From NCBI RefSeq assembly GCF_021283305.1, contig NZ_JAJSOK010000025.1:38957-102956 (forward strand): DNA of 64,000 bases, given 5' to 3'. The notes under the pieces were generated by a model, which made no database searches, was not told the origin of the DNA, and worked only from the letters and a program-made list of their open reading frames with translations. The position numbers and the translations under genes were made by a program. Shown piece by piece: positions 33,115 through 41,274 of the stretch (position 1 is its first letter; every line of letters starts with the position of its first letter). This DNA is from Pseudonocardia kujensis. GTDB lineage: Bacteria; Actinomycetota; Actinomycetes; Mycobacteriales; Pseudonocardiaceae.

Positions 33115-34467
33115 ATGGATTCTCGTGTCGATGAGCGTCGCAGGATGTCGCGTCGCGCCGCGATCGCCGGCGCCGCAGGAACGACGGTCGAGTACTACGA
33201 CTACAGCGTCTTTGCCTATCTGGCGGTGACGCTGGTGCCCATATTTCTGCCGACCCACGGGTTCGGTTCCGGAATCCTGACGATCCTGGCCATCTACGGT
33301 GCAGGGTTCGCGGCGCGGCCGCTGGGCGGCATCGTGTTCGGGGTGCTCGGCGACCGCCTCGGCCGCCGGAAGATCATGCTGGTGACGGTTAGCATGACGG
33401 GCGTCGCGACGCTCGCCGTCGGGCTGCTGCCCACGTACCAGGCTATCGGTCCGGCCGCGCCGATCCTGCTCACGGCGCTGCGGCTGATCCAGGGCTTCGC
33501 CGCCGGCGGTGAGGCGCCGGGGTCGGCGACCTACGTCGCCGAATCCGCGCCCGACGCCAAGCGCGGGTTCCACGGGTCGGCCACGAACATCGGCATCAGC
33601 CTCGGTCTCGGGCTGGCAGCGACGTCGGTCGGCGTGGTGATCGGCCTGTGCAGCGCGGAGCAGATGGCGAGTTGGGGATGGCGGATCCCGTTCCTGCTCG
33701 CGCTGCCCCTGCTCTTGGCGACCCTGTACTACCGGCTCAAGATTGAGGACTCGCCGCTGTTCCAGGAGATGCTCGCCGGGCGCCGCCGAGCGAAAGCGCC
33801 GATCGCCGTTGTGCTCACGCACCATCGAGCGGCGTTCCTGAAGGTCTTCGGGGTCACGTTCGGCTGGTCGATCGCGAGCCTCGGGGTGGGCGCCTACACC
33901 GTCGTCCACTACGGCACCCTAGGCTATAAGCTGTCGGCCACGATTTGGATCGGCGTGCTGATGGCGCTGGTCCTCATCCCGTTCACCCTTTTGTCGGGCG
34001 CGCTGTCCGACCGGTTCGGACGACGCCGGTTGCTTTTCGCGGGGTTCATCGGGTCGCTGGTCCTTTCGCTGCCGTGCTTCCTGCTCATGCAGCAGGGAAG
34101 CTTCGCGCTGGCCCTCGTCGCGGGGGTCGTCTTCAACATCCCCGCGGGCGTCGTCATGGGTGCGTCCTTCGCCGCGTACACCGAGCAGTTCCCGACGGAG
34201 GTGCGCCTCACCGGGGTGTCCCTCGGTTTCAACCTCGCGTCCGTGCTCGGCACGTCTCAGGTGAACTTCGTCGCGGGCTGGCTGGTCGCGACGACCGGTA
34301 GCACGCTGGGCCCGGCCTACTATGCGATGGCCGGCGCGGTCGTCGCGCTGATCGCGACCGCCACCATCCGGGAGGGCGCGCGGGAGAGCCTGCGCCCCGC
34401 GACGGCGGCGAACGAGTCTCGCCAACCCGACGCCGAGGACGGGCTGGGAGATCCGGTCGCCGGGTGA
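33115..34467 (+). CDS. MHS-type major facilitator transporter
   Basis: A 450-residue MFS permease of the MHS group: GAAGTTVEYYDYSVFAYLAV in helix 1, GVLGDRLGRRK in loop 2-3, RLIQGFAAGGEAPGSAT in helix 4 and GALSDRFGRRR in the second-half loop. The usual helix-1 acidic Glu-Tyr-Tyr-Asp is present. It likely imports the substrate of the amidase operon upstream or the N-acyl amino acid cleaved by the (now truncated) hydrolase behind it. The ATG has GAGAGG upstream and begins MDSRVDERRRM. Confidence 0.9.
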   Translation: MDSRVDERRRMSRRAAIAGAAGTTVEYYDYSVFAYLAVTLVPIFLPTHGFGSGILTILAIYGAGFAARPLGGIVFGVLGDRLGRRKIMLVTVSMTGVATLAVGLLPTYQAIGPAAPILLTALRLIQGFAAGGEAPGSATYVAESAPDAKRGFHGSATNIGISLGLGLAATSVGVVIGLCSAEQMASWGWRIPFLLALPLLLATLYYRLKIEDSPLFQEMLAGRRRAKAPIAVVLTHHRAAFLKVFGVTFGWSIASLGVGAYTVVHYGTLGYKLSATIWIGVLMALVLIPFTLLSGALSDRFGRRRLLFAGFIGSLVLSLPCFLLMQQGSFALALVAGVVFNIPAGVVMGASFAAYTEQFPTEVRLTGVSLGFNLASVLGTSQVNFVAGWLVATTGSTLGPAYYAMAGAVVALIATATIREGARESLRPATAANESRQPDAEDGLGDPVAG

Positions 34468-34478
34468 AGCGGAAGGGC

Positions 34479-34545
34479 ATGGCCGAGTTCGAAACGGTGA
34501 TCTGGGGCGGCACGATCGCTGACGGGACCGGCGCCCCCAGCAGAC
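34479..34545 (+). pseudogene. D-aminoacylase/amidohydrolase, N-terminal stub
   Basis: The frame starting at the ATG at 34479 reads MAEFETVIWGGTIADGTGAP, the standard N-terminus of D-aminoacylase (N-acyl-D-amino-acid deacylase) amidohydrolases. Homology stops at about 34545, where IS-derived DNA begins, so the gene has lost more than 95% of its length. It began 12 bases after the transporter stop, showing that the original operon continued. Confidence 0.7.
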
Positions 34546-34635
34546 CACGACGTCGCGATCAGGTCGAGAACGACCGTGCAGGTCGGCTGGGTGACAGGTC
34601 GCGGTGCGCGCGAGGTCAACGCGCGCCGAGCGGTT

Positions 34636-34908
34636 GTCGGCGTCAACGTCGTTCGCCCCTGCTTCGCTGCCGGCGCCCCACATCGCCCCTCCTTACAACG
34701 GCGGCGAGCACAAGCACGAATCGGTCCTTCGGAGAACGGGTTCAGGCTGGAAGTGAGAGCCTTGTGCCAACCTGAGTCGATCCCGCCGGAGAGTGTGCAC
34801 CGCATTGATGGTCGGAGTCGACATCGTTCGTCCTCGCTTCGCTGCGCTCCACGTTGGCCCCTCCTCACAACGGCGCCGAGAAAGGGCGCGGATAGGTCCC
34901 TCAGAAAC
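34636..34908. repeat. Diverged direct repeat of about 100 bp
   Basis: Segments 34636-34735 and 34809-34908 align along their length. Shared stretches include GTCGGnGTCnACnTCGTTCG, CTTCGCTGC, GGCCCCTCC/CGCCCCTCC followed by ACAACGGCG, and GGTCC(T/C)T. On the minus strand each copy contains GGAGGGG ahead of a GTG/ATG-like triplet, so both may be duplicated 5' ends of one mobile sequence. The second copy abuts the broken IS3 OrfB. Confidence 0.5.
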
Positions 34909-35545
34909 TTGCGCGAGTGCAGGTCGATGACGGTCGCGATGGAGGCCCAGCCGTCCACCGTCGCGACGTAGAAGATGTCGCCGCACCAGCGGGTGTCGGG
35001 GGTCTCGGCGGTGAAGTCGCGCCCGATCAGGTCCGGGGCGTCGATGGGCCGCAGACCTGCCACGGTCGTGCGTCGTCAGGCCCTCGGGTGGCGTCGTTGC
35101 AGGTCGGCGGCCCGCATGAGGCGCCAGACCCGCTTGCGGGCGACCCGGTAGCCGCGCACGACCAGTTCGGCCCAGGCTCGCCGCACGCCGGGGTGCCCGT
35201 GCCGGTCGGGGTGGATGCCTCGGATGGCATCGGAGAGCTCGGCGTCGGTGCGCTCGCGTTCGCTCGGCCCGGCGGCGCGCCACCGGTAGTAGCCCTGGCG
35301 GGCCACGCCGAGCTGGGCGCACATGAACGTGACCGGGTACTCGCCTTCGTCGGCCCAGTCCGCGATCGCCGCGTACTTCACGGCTGTTCTTTCGCGAACC
35401 AGACCGCCTACTATTTTTGCGAAGTCCCGCTCCATCCGCAGCGTCGCGTTCTCCTTGCGGAGTCGTTCCAACTTGTCGGTCTTGGCCCCCACGTCCATGC
35501 CGGGGGTATCGGCGTGCACGAGATGCTGCGACCGGGGTCTCCGGC
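34905..35545 (-). pseudogene. IS3-family transposase OrfB, frameshifted and truncated
   Basis: Reading leftward from 35545: an OrfA-like leucine zipper (KLERLRKENATLRMERDFAK), then the OrfB N-terminus (VKYAAIADWADEGEYPVTF, GVARQGYYRWRA, GIHPDRHGHPGVRRAWAEL, RVWRLMRAADLQRRHPRA). At about 35075 homology moves to another frame (AGLRPIDAPDLIGRDF) and reaches the first catalytic Asp region (TRWCGDIFYVATVDGWASIATVID). It stops at LHSRKFL near 34905. The DDE domain is incomplete. Confidence 0.75.
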
Positions 35546-35960
35546 CGCGCCCGGGCTCCGGAATTGCGGCGTACCCGGTCCCACGCCACTACGAGGAACG
35601 CCGGGTCATAGACAAGGTTATACAGATCATCAGACCGACGGTCCGAGTGTTCGGCCGCCGCCCATCGGTGCAGGTTGCGCTGCATCCGCCGTACCGCAGC
35701 CGAGCCTCATCGAGGTCGGGCCACGACGCGCCGATATTCACCGGCGGCCTCCGGCGGCATCGCGTTCCCTGCGAATCCGCTGGGCCCCTTCGCCATGTGA
35801 CCGGCTTGCCCGGTCTCGGACTACTACGGGTCCTCCGCCCCCACGCGGCGGCATCAGCCGACGACGGGCCTTCCCGTCCGGCGGCTGGGCGCCGCCGGGA
35901 TCGGGGACCACCGCGCGGGTTCCCACGTTCAGTGCAGAACCGCTCGACGAGCTTGGTGCC
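35546..35960 (-). mobile_element. Group II intron remnant with start of intron-encoded reverse transcriptase
   Basis: On the minus strand the segment from about 35960 contains a preamble resembling group II intron sequence before the ORF (CCGTAGTAGTCCGAGACCGG, then GCAAGCCGGTCACATGGCG). It is followed from about 35748 by the N-terminus of an LtrA-type maturase: NIGASWPDLDEARL, then after a one-base frame change MQRNLHRWAAAEHSDR and DDLYNLVYDPAFLVVAWDRV, the usual opening of bacterial group II intron proteins. The reverse-transcriptase core is missing; IS3 sequence starts at about 35545. Confidence 0.6.
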
Positions 35961-36037
35961 CAGCTATGCCCCTTAGGGCGCCCCGTTGATCTCGGACCAT
36001 GACCACCAAAAAGTGCTCTGATCCGAAAGGTGACGGC

Positions 36038-36168
36038 ATGTCCCGCAAGTATCGACAGTTCAGTCCTAAATTCAAGGATGAGGCTGTCCGGCTGGTAATC
36101 GAGGCTTCGCGGCCGATCGCTCAGGTCGCCTGCGAACTTGGCATCAACGAGGGGACCCTGCGGACCAG
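36038..36168 (+). pseudogene. IS3-family OrfA N-terminal fragment
   Basis: The ATG at 36038, with GAAAGGTGA upstream, encodes MSRKYRQFSPKFKDEAVRLV followed by IEASRPIAQVACELGINEGTLR, the helix-turn-helix of IS3 OrfA. Homology ends at about 36168, where the antisense of an HxlR gene begins. It may be the missing front of the IS3 element whose rear lies at 34905-35545 in the opposite orientation. Confidence 0.65.
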
Positions 36169-36177
36169 CGCTCCACG

Positions 36178-36495
36178 TCACCGGTCGTCGGTCCGGGTCT
36201 CGATGGCGTCGGCGTTGGCCCGTAGCCAGTTCAGCAGCGGCGCCAGGGCCGCTGCGGCACCGGCACCGAGCGGGCTGAGGGCGTAGCTGACCTGCGGTGG
36301 GGTGTCGTCGGTGACGGTCCGCGTGAGCAGCCCGTCGTCGAGGAGCGTGCGCAGGGTGGCCGACAGCATGCGATCGCTGATTCCGTCGAGGCTCGCCCGG
36401 AGCCGGGTGTAGCGCAATGGACCGTCGGCGAGGGCGTGCAGAGTCAGCACGGCGAGCCGGACCCCGGTCTGCTGCGCGATCGATGCCAGCTGATG
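36178..36495 (-). pseudogene. HxlR-family regulator, N-terminally truncated
   Basis: About 95 residues of a MarR-like HxlR winged helix can be read to a natural C-terminus: VRLAVLTLHALADGPLRYTR, LDGISDRMLSATLRTLLDDG, VSYALSPLGAGAAAALAPLL. The usual start region with its Cys is missing. The frame runs upstream into antisense-like sequence of a transporter stub instead of a start codon with a ribosome-binding site. It appears to have been joined to the MHS stub by a deletion. Confidence 0.65.
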
Positions 36496-36704
36496 CGGAA
36501 GCTGGGCAGCGGCCCGAGGATGCTCGCGAGCGTCGCGTAGACCGCGAAGTCGTACCACTCGAGCAGGTTGCCGACGGCGATCGCGACGACCGCCCGACGG
36601 CGGCCGGTGGTGCTGACGGTGGTGGTGGTGCCGGTCGGGGCGCTGCCGAGCTGGTCGGCGACGGCCGTGGTGTCCGGCTCGGCGCTCTCGGCGGGAAGGG
36701 TCAC
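36496..36704 (-). pseudogene. MHS transporter, N-terminal stub
   Basis: Starting at a GTG at 36704 with AAAGGAG upstream, the frame reads MTLPAESAEPD... then RRAVVAIAVGNLLEWYDFAVYATLASILG, the first helix of an MHS permease, and loses homology at about 36500. It follows the acyl-CoA dehydrogenase gene by 80 bases on the same strand, so it was the third gene of the ligase/dehydrogenase operon, supplying substrate uptake, before it was cut. Confidence 0.7.
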
Positions 36705-36784
36705 GGTGGAGCTCCTTTGCTCGCACGGGGAATCAGGTGGTGGTGCGGGTGGTGCCGGTCAGCGGGTCGAGGGCCTCCTCACGG

Positions 36785-37945
36785 TCACGGACGGGGCCGG
36801 GGGTCCCGGCCGAGGACGTCCCGGGCAATGATGATCTTCTGGATCTGCGGGGTGCCGTCGCCGATCTGGTAGCCGGAGACGTCGCGCAGCAGGGACTGCA
36901 GCGGCATCTCGTCCGACCAGCCGACCTGGCCGTGCAGGACGACGGCCTCCTGGATCGCGGCGAAAGCCACCCGCGGGGCCCACCACTTGAGCATCGCGGC
37001 CTGGGTGGTGTGCGGCAGGCCCGCCATCCGGAGCCCGATCGTCTGGTAGGCCAGCGCCCGGACGGCGGCAAGGTAGGTGGTGTGCTCGGCGATCGGGAAG
37101 GAGACGCCCTGGTTCGCCGCCAGCGGCCGGCCGAACGCCGTCCGTTCCCGGACGTAGGCCGAGGCCGCGTCGAGCGCACGCTGGGCCGCGCCGATACAGG
37201 TCAGCGCGATCAGGGTGCGGCTGAGGTCGAACTCGGCCATGATCCGGCCGAACCCCGTGCCGGGAGCGGCGAGCACGCGATCGTCGGGGACGACGGTGCC
37301 GTCCATCGTCACCGATCCACGGCCCAGCGGTTTGAAGCCGGGATCGGTGAACCGCTGCGAGCTGACGGACGGATCGGCGCACTCCACGAGGAAGCAGCCG
37401 ATCCCCCGCGCCCCGAGGGCCGGATCGGTCTGGGCGAGGACCACCGCGATGTCGGCGTGCGGGGCCTGGGTGACCGAGGTCTTCTCCCCGGTCAGGACCC
37501 ACCCGCCGTCGACCCGGACCGCCTTGGTCCGCAGCGCCGCGGCGTCCGAGCCGGTGCCCGGCTCGGTCACCGCCCAGCAGCCGAGCGCCTCGCCGACCGC
37601 CACCGGCCGTACCCACCGCCGGATCGCCGCCGACTGCTGCTCGGCCAGCAGCGAGACCAGGCTGTTGGTCGCGAAGAGGACGTAGCCCAGGTTGGGGTCG
37701 GCGTAGCCGACCTCCTCGCAGGCCAGCGCCAGCGCCAGCAGGTCGGCCCCCTGCCCGCCGTGCTCCTCGGCGAGCGTCAGGTCGATGAGGCCCGCGTCGG
37801 CGAGCGTCCGCAGCTCCCGATGGGGGAAGTCCGTGGACGCGGCCCGTACGTGGTAGCCGTCGAGCAGCTCGGTGCGGGCGAGGGCCCGCACGGTGTCCCG
37901 GAAGGCGAGATGGTCCTCGTCGAGGACGAAGGCGTTGTGCAGCAC
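36785..37945 (-). CDS. Acyl-CoA dehydrogenase
   Basis: A 386-residue flavoprotein: GCWAVTEPGTGSDAAALRTKAVRVDGGWVLTGEKTS covers the FAD-binding middle domain. RTLIALTCIGAAQRALDAASAYVRERTAFGRPL and GWSDEMPLQSLLRDVSGYQIGDGTPQIQK cover the C-terminal helical domain. The residue before GTPQIQK is Asp rather than the Glu seen in many relatives. The GTG at 37945 is preceded by GGGGA and lies 16 bases after the ligase stop. It would introduce the alpha-beta double bond into the acyl-CoA formed by the upstream ligase. Confidence 0.9.
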   Translation of the reverse strand: MLHNAFVLDEDHLAFRDTVRALARTELLDGYHVRAASTDFPHRELRTLADAGLIDLTLAEEHGGQGADLLALALACEEVGYADPNLGYVLFATNSLVSLLAEQQSAAIRRWVRPVAVGEALGCWAVTEPGTGSDAAALRTKAVRVDGGWVLTGEKTSVTQAPHADIAVVLAQTDPALGARGIGCFLVECADPSVSSQRFTDPGFKPLGRGSVTMDGTVVPDDRVLAAPGTGFGRIMAEFDLSRTLIALTCIGAAQRALDAASAYVRERTAFGRPLAANQGVSFPIAEHTTYLAAVRALAYQTIGLRMAGLPHTTQAAMLKWWAPRVAFAAIQEAVVLHGQVGWSDEMPLQSLLRDVSGYQIGDGTPQIQKIIIARDVLGRDPRPRP

Positions 37946-37961
37946 GAGTCGTCCCCGGCGG

Positions 37962-39533
37962 TCAGCGGGCGTGGGTCGCGCGCAGCGCCTTCTTGTCGAT
38001 CTTGCCGACCCCGGTGGTTGGGAGCTCGGTGACCACCTCCACCCGCTTCGGCGCCTGGTGGGCACCCTTGCGGACCTTCACCAGGGCCGTGAGCGCGGCC
38101 GCGTCGATCTCCGCACCGCGCCGGGGGACGACGAAGGCGGTGACCGCCTCGCCCCACTTCTCGTCCGGCAGCCCGACGACCGCGGCCTGCGACACGGACT
38201 CGTGCCCGGTGAGGACGTCCTCGATCTCGCGGGGGTACACGTTGAACCCGCCCGTGACGATCATGTCCTTCTTGCGGTCGACGATGTGGAAGAAGCCGCC
38301 CGCGTCGCGAACGCCCACGTCGCCGGTGCGCAGCCAGCCGTCGCGCAGCGCCTCGGCGGTCTCCTGGTCGCGCTTCCAGTACCCGCTCATCACCGCGCGG
38401 GTGCGGACGCCGATCTCGCCGACCTCGCCGTCGGGCAGGGGGGTGCCGGCCTCGTCGATGATCTCGACGCGCACGCCCGCCGCCGCCCGCCCGCAGGAGG
38501 TGAGCAGATCCGGCCTGCCCACCGGGTCGTGCTCGTCCTTGCGCAGGCTGGTGCTCATGCCGATGCACTCGGTCTGCCCGTAGACCTGCATCATCACCGG
38601 GCCGAAGGCCTCCTGCGCCTCCACCAGCCGGGCCGGGGTCATCGGGGCGGCGCCGTAGCACAGCGTCTCGATCGAGGACGTGTCCCGGGCGGCCGGATCG
38701 GCCTTGTCGAGCATCGTGTAGAGCATCGTGGGGACGACGAACGCGTAGTTGACCCGCTCGGCCTCGACCGCCGCGAGCCAGCGCTCGGGGTCGAAGCCCT
38801 GCTGCAGCACGACCGTCCCACCACGGGCCAGGACCGGCACCACGGGCAGCATCGCCACGTGGGTGATCGGGGAGGACGCCAGGTAGACGGGCCGCTCGGG
38901 AAGCCCCCAGGAGATCGTGAGCGACTGCACCTGCTGGGCCAGGGCGCGGTGCGAGAGCATCGCGCCCTTCGGCCGGCCCGTCGTCCCGCCCGTGTACTGC
39001 AGCCACGTGGTGGCCTCGTCGTCGACCCCGGCCGCGCGCAGCCGGCGCGCCCCGGTGGCCGCACAGAGCGCGAGCAGGTCCGGCCCGACCTCGGACGGCC
39101 CGATGCCGAGCACGTGCTTGACCGAGCCTGCCCGGCTCGCCACCTCCGCGGCCGTCGCGGCGAACGCGGGATGCACGACGAGCATCTCGATCTCCGCGTC
39201 CTCGCAGAGACCGACGTGGTCGTCGACGGAGGCCAGCGGGTGCAGCCCGGAGTAGCGGGCGCCGGCGAGGAAGGCCGCCGCCTGCACCACGAACACCTCG
39301 GGCGCGTTGGGGGCGAGGACGGCGACCCCGACGCCCGGGCCGACGCCGTGGTCGACGAGCACCTGCCCGACGCGCCCGACGAGGTCGGCGAGCTCGGCGT
39401 AGGTCATCCGCCGGTCGCCGTGGACGAACGCCTCGCGCGTCGGATAGCGCGTCAGGGCCTCGACGATCACGTCGGTGTAGGAGGGTCCCACCGCGAACGG
39501 CGGGAGGGCTGACGAACCGGGAACGGGAGCCAC
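37962..39533 (-). CDS. Fatty-acid/aromatic acid-CoA ligase (FadD-like)
   Basis: A 523-residue AMP-forming acyl-CoA synthetase. The P-loop YTGGTTGRPKG lies near residue 180; YGQTECIG is the A5 motif; GWLRTGDVG and the C-terminal hinge VDRKKDMIVTGGFNVYPREIE follow; and the catalytic Lys is in GVGKIDKKAL. It is closely related to the ligase at 46253-47812 (shared GLHPLxSVDDHV and HGDRRxTYAE segments), so the two are probably paralogues. A GTG starts it, 131 bases from the divergent crotonase gene. Confidence 0.9.
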   Translation of the reverse strand: MAPVPGSSALPPFAVGPSYTDVIVEALTRYPTREAFVHGDRRMTYAELADLVGRVGQVLVDHGVGPGVGVAVLAPNAPEVFVVQAAAFLAGARYSGLHPLASVDDHVGLCEDAEIEMLVVHPAFAATAAEVASRAGSVKHVLGIGPSEVGPDLLALCAATGARRLRAAGVDDEATTWLQYTGGTTGRPKGAMLSHRALAQQVQSLTISWGLPERPVYLASSPITHVAMLPVVPVLARGGTVVLQQGFDPERWLAAVEAERVNYAFVVPTMLYTMLDKADPAARDTSSIETLCYGAAPMTPARLVEAQEAFGPVMMQVYGQTECIGMSTSLRKDEHDPVGRPDLLTSCGRAAAGVRVEIIDEAGTPLPDGEVGEIGVRTRAVMSGYWKRDQETAEALRDGWLRTGDVGVRDAGGFFHIVDRKKDMIVTGGFNVYPREIEDVLTGHESVSQAAVVGLPDEKWGEAVTAFVVPRRGAEIDAAALTALVKVRKGAHQAPKRVEVVTELPTTGVGKIDKKALRATHAR

Positions 39534-39592
39534 GTTGCTCTCCCCTCTCCGCGCTGCGCCGGGGGCGGCGGGCGCCTCGGGACGGTGTGGGC

Positions 39593-39621
39593 CACAATCT
39601 TGACTTGTCAGTTAGTATTAT
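39593..39621. promoter_or_regulatory. Shared promoter/operator motif of the TetR-centred cluster (site 1)
   Basis: CACAATCTTGACTT (39593-39606) is identical to the motif on the opposite strand at 49866-49879. It overlaps ACTTGTCAGTTAGT (39603-39616), an imperfect ACT...AGT palindrome, and runs into TATTAT (39616-39621), a possible -10 box. It lies in the 130-base gap between the divergent ligase and crotonase operons. The TetR encoded within the cluster is the probable ligand. Confidence 0.65.
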
Positions 39622-39663
39622 GCAAGCCTCGGTCCGGAGTCACCCCGACGGAAGGCACGATCG

Positions 39664-40476
39664 ATGACTTCGACCCTGACCAGCGCGGTGCTGCAGGAGC
39701 GCCGCGGCCCTGCGCTGTGGCTGCGGCTCAACCGGCCCGAGGTGTTCAACGGTCTCAACCAGGACGTGCTCGACGGGCTCACCGCCGGTCTCGACGCCGC
39801 CGACGCCGATCCCGAGGTGCGGGTGGTCGTGCTCGCCGCCGAGGGCAAGGCCTTCTGCGCCGGCGCCGACCTCGCCTACGCCCGGTCCCTCGCCGAGGCC
39901 CCCGTCCCGCCCGGCGCCGCCAGCGCGGCCAACGAGTTCCTGCGCCGCGGGCGCCTCGTCTTCGACCGGATCGAGTCGTTCCGCAAGCCGGTGATCGCGG
40001 CGGTCAACGGCGTGACCGTCGGCGGCGGCCTCGAGCTGGTCCTGGCCTGCGACCTCGCCGTCGCCTCCCGCACCGCGAAGATCGGCGACGGCCACGCCGT
40101 CTACGGGCAGATCCCCGGCGGCGGCGCCTCGGTCCGGCTCGTCCGCAGGCTGGGCCTCGCCACGGCGAAGCACCTCATGTTCACCGGCGAGCTCCATCCC
40201 GCCGAGCGCTTCCTCGGCACCGACCTGCTGGCCGACGTCGTGGAGCCGGACGAGCTGGTTCCCGCCGTCGACGCGCTCTGCGCGGTGATCGCCGGCCGCA
40301 GCCCGGTCGGCCTCGCAGCGATGAAGACCCTGGCCAACGCGGCGCAGGACACCCCGCTGCCGGTCGCCGTCACCCGCGAGCTCGAGCTCTCGGCCCTGCA
40401 CGAGCGCAGCGCGGACTGGCGCGAGGGCATCACCGCCTTCGCCGAGAAGCGCACCCCCGAATTCCCCGGCCGATAG
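39664..40476 (+). CDS. Crotonase-family protein lacking the usual hydratase glutamates
   Basis: A 270-residue crotonase: LAAEGKAFCAGADLAYARS and VNGVTVGGGLELVLACDLAVAS form the two oxyanion-hole segments. At the positions of the two hydratase glutamates it has His-containing sequences (GDGHAVYGQIPGGGAS and ATAKHLMFTG), so ordinary enoyl-CoA hydration is unlikely and another crotonase reaction (hydrolysis, isomerisation or C-C cleavage) should be considered. The ATG has GAAGGCACG upstream. It is the first gene of the plus-strand operon and 12 bases from the SDR gene. Confidence 0.85.
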   Translation: MTSTLTSAVLQERRGPALWLRLNRPEVFNGLNQDVLDGLTAGLDAADADPEVRVVVLAAEGKAFCAGADLAYARSLAEAPVPPGAASAANEFLRRGRLVFDRIESFRKPVIAAVNGVTVGGGLELVLACDLAVASRTAKIGDGHAVYGQIPGGGASVRLVRRLGLATAKHLMFTGELHPAERFLGTDLLADVVEPDELVPAVDALCAVIAGRSPVGLAAMKTLANAAQDTPLPVAVTRELELSALHERSADWREGITAFAEKRTPEFPGR

Positions 40477-40488
40477 GAGAGAGCCCGA

Positions 40489-41274
40489 ATGAACGTGTTG
40501 GACATGACCGGGCGCGTGGCGCTGGTGACCGGCGCAGGCCAGGGCGTCGGGCGGCAGGTCGCCCTGCACATCGCCGGGCACGGCGGTGCCGTCGTGGTGA
40601 ACGACTTCCACCTCGACCGCGCCGAGGCGGTCGCCGCGGAGATCACCGAGGCCGGCGGCCAGGCGATCGGGCTGCGCTGCGACGTCACCGACCTCGACGA
40701 GGTCACCGAGATGGTCGCCCGCGGCAGCGCCGAGCTCGGGCCGGTCGACGTGCTCGTCAACAACGCCGGCAACGCCGGACCGGCCGACGACCCCCTGGCG
40801 CACAACCCGCCGTTCTGGGAGACCGGACCCAAGGACTGGGAGCCCTGGATCGCCACCAACTTCTTCGGCGTCCTCAACTCGTGCCGCGCCGCGCTGCCCG
40901 GGATGGTCGAGCGCGGCTACGGCCGCATCGTCTCCGTCATCTCCGACGCCGGCCGGACCGGTGAACCCCACCTCGCCGTCTATGGCGGGGCGAAGGCCGG
41001 TGCGGCCGGCTTCTCCCGCGGGCTGGCCAAGTCCGTGGGGCGGCACGGCATCACCGTCAACTGCGTGTCGCTGTCCACCATCAACACCCCCGGCGTGGCC
41101 TCGGTGATCGCCGACCCGCAGCTGGCCCGCGCCATGCTGCGCAGCTACGTGATCCGCCGGTTCGGCGAGCCCTCCGACGCGGCCAACGCCGTGCTGTTCC
41201 TCGCCTCCGACGCGGCCGCCTGGGTGACCGGGCAGACCTACCCGGTCAACGGCGGCTACGCGATCACGCCGTGA
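40489..41274 (+). CDS. SDR-family NAD(P)-dependent oxidoreductase
   Basis: A 261-residue classical short-chain dehydrogenase. VALVTGAGQGVGRQ is the cofactor loop, VNNAG the NNAG motif, SVISDAG holds the Ser, and YGGAK the Tyr-Lys pair. The Asp in VVNDFHLDRAE at the end of strand 2 favours NAD(H). RBS AGGAGAG precedes the ATG, and the stop overlaps the CoA-transferase start (GTGA). A 3-hydroxyacyl-CoA dehydrogenase role after the crotonase step is plausible. Confidence 0.88.
   Translation: MNVLDMTGRVALVTGAGQGVGRQVALHIAGHGGAVVVNDFHLDRAEAVAAEITEAGGQAIGLRCDVTDLDEVTEMVARGSAELGPVDVLVNNAGNAGPADDPLAHNPPFWETGPKDWEPWIATNFFGVLNSCRAALPGMVERGYGRIVSVISDAGRTGEPHLAVYGGAKAGAAGFSRGLAKSVGRHGITVNCVSLSTINTPGVASVIADPQLARAMLRSYVIRRFGEPSDAANAVLFLASDAAAWVTGQTYPVNGGYAITP

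Noticed and set aside
39600..39605. TTGACT in the crotonase promoter as a standard -35 box
   Set aside because: The following AT-rich hexamer TATTAT is only 10 bases away, too close for a SigA promoter; the bases are better explained as part of the operator repeated at 49856-49879.
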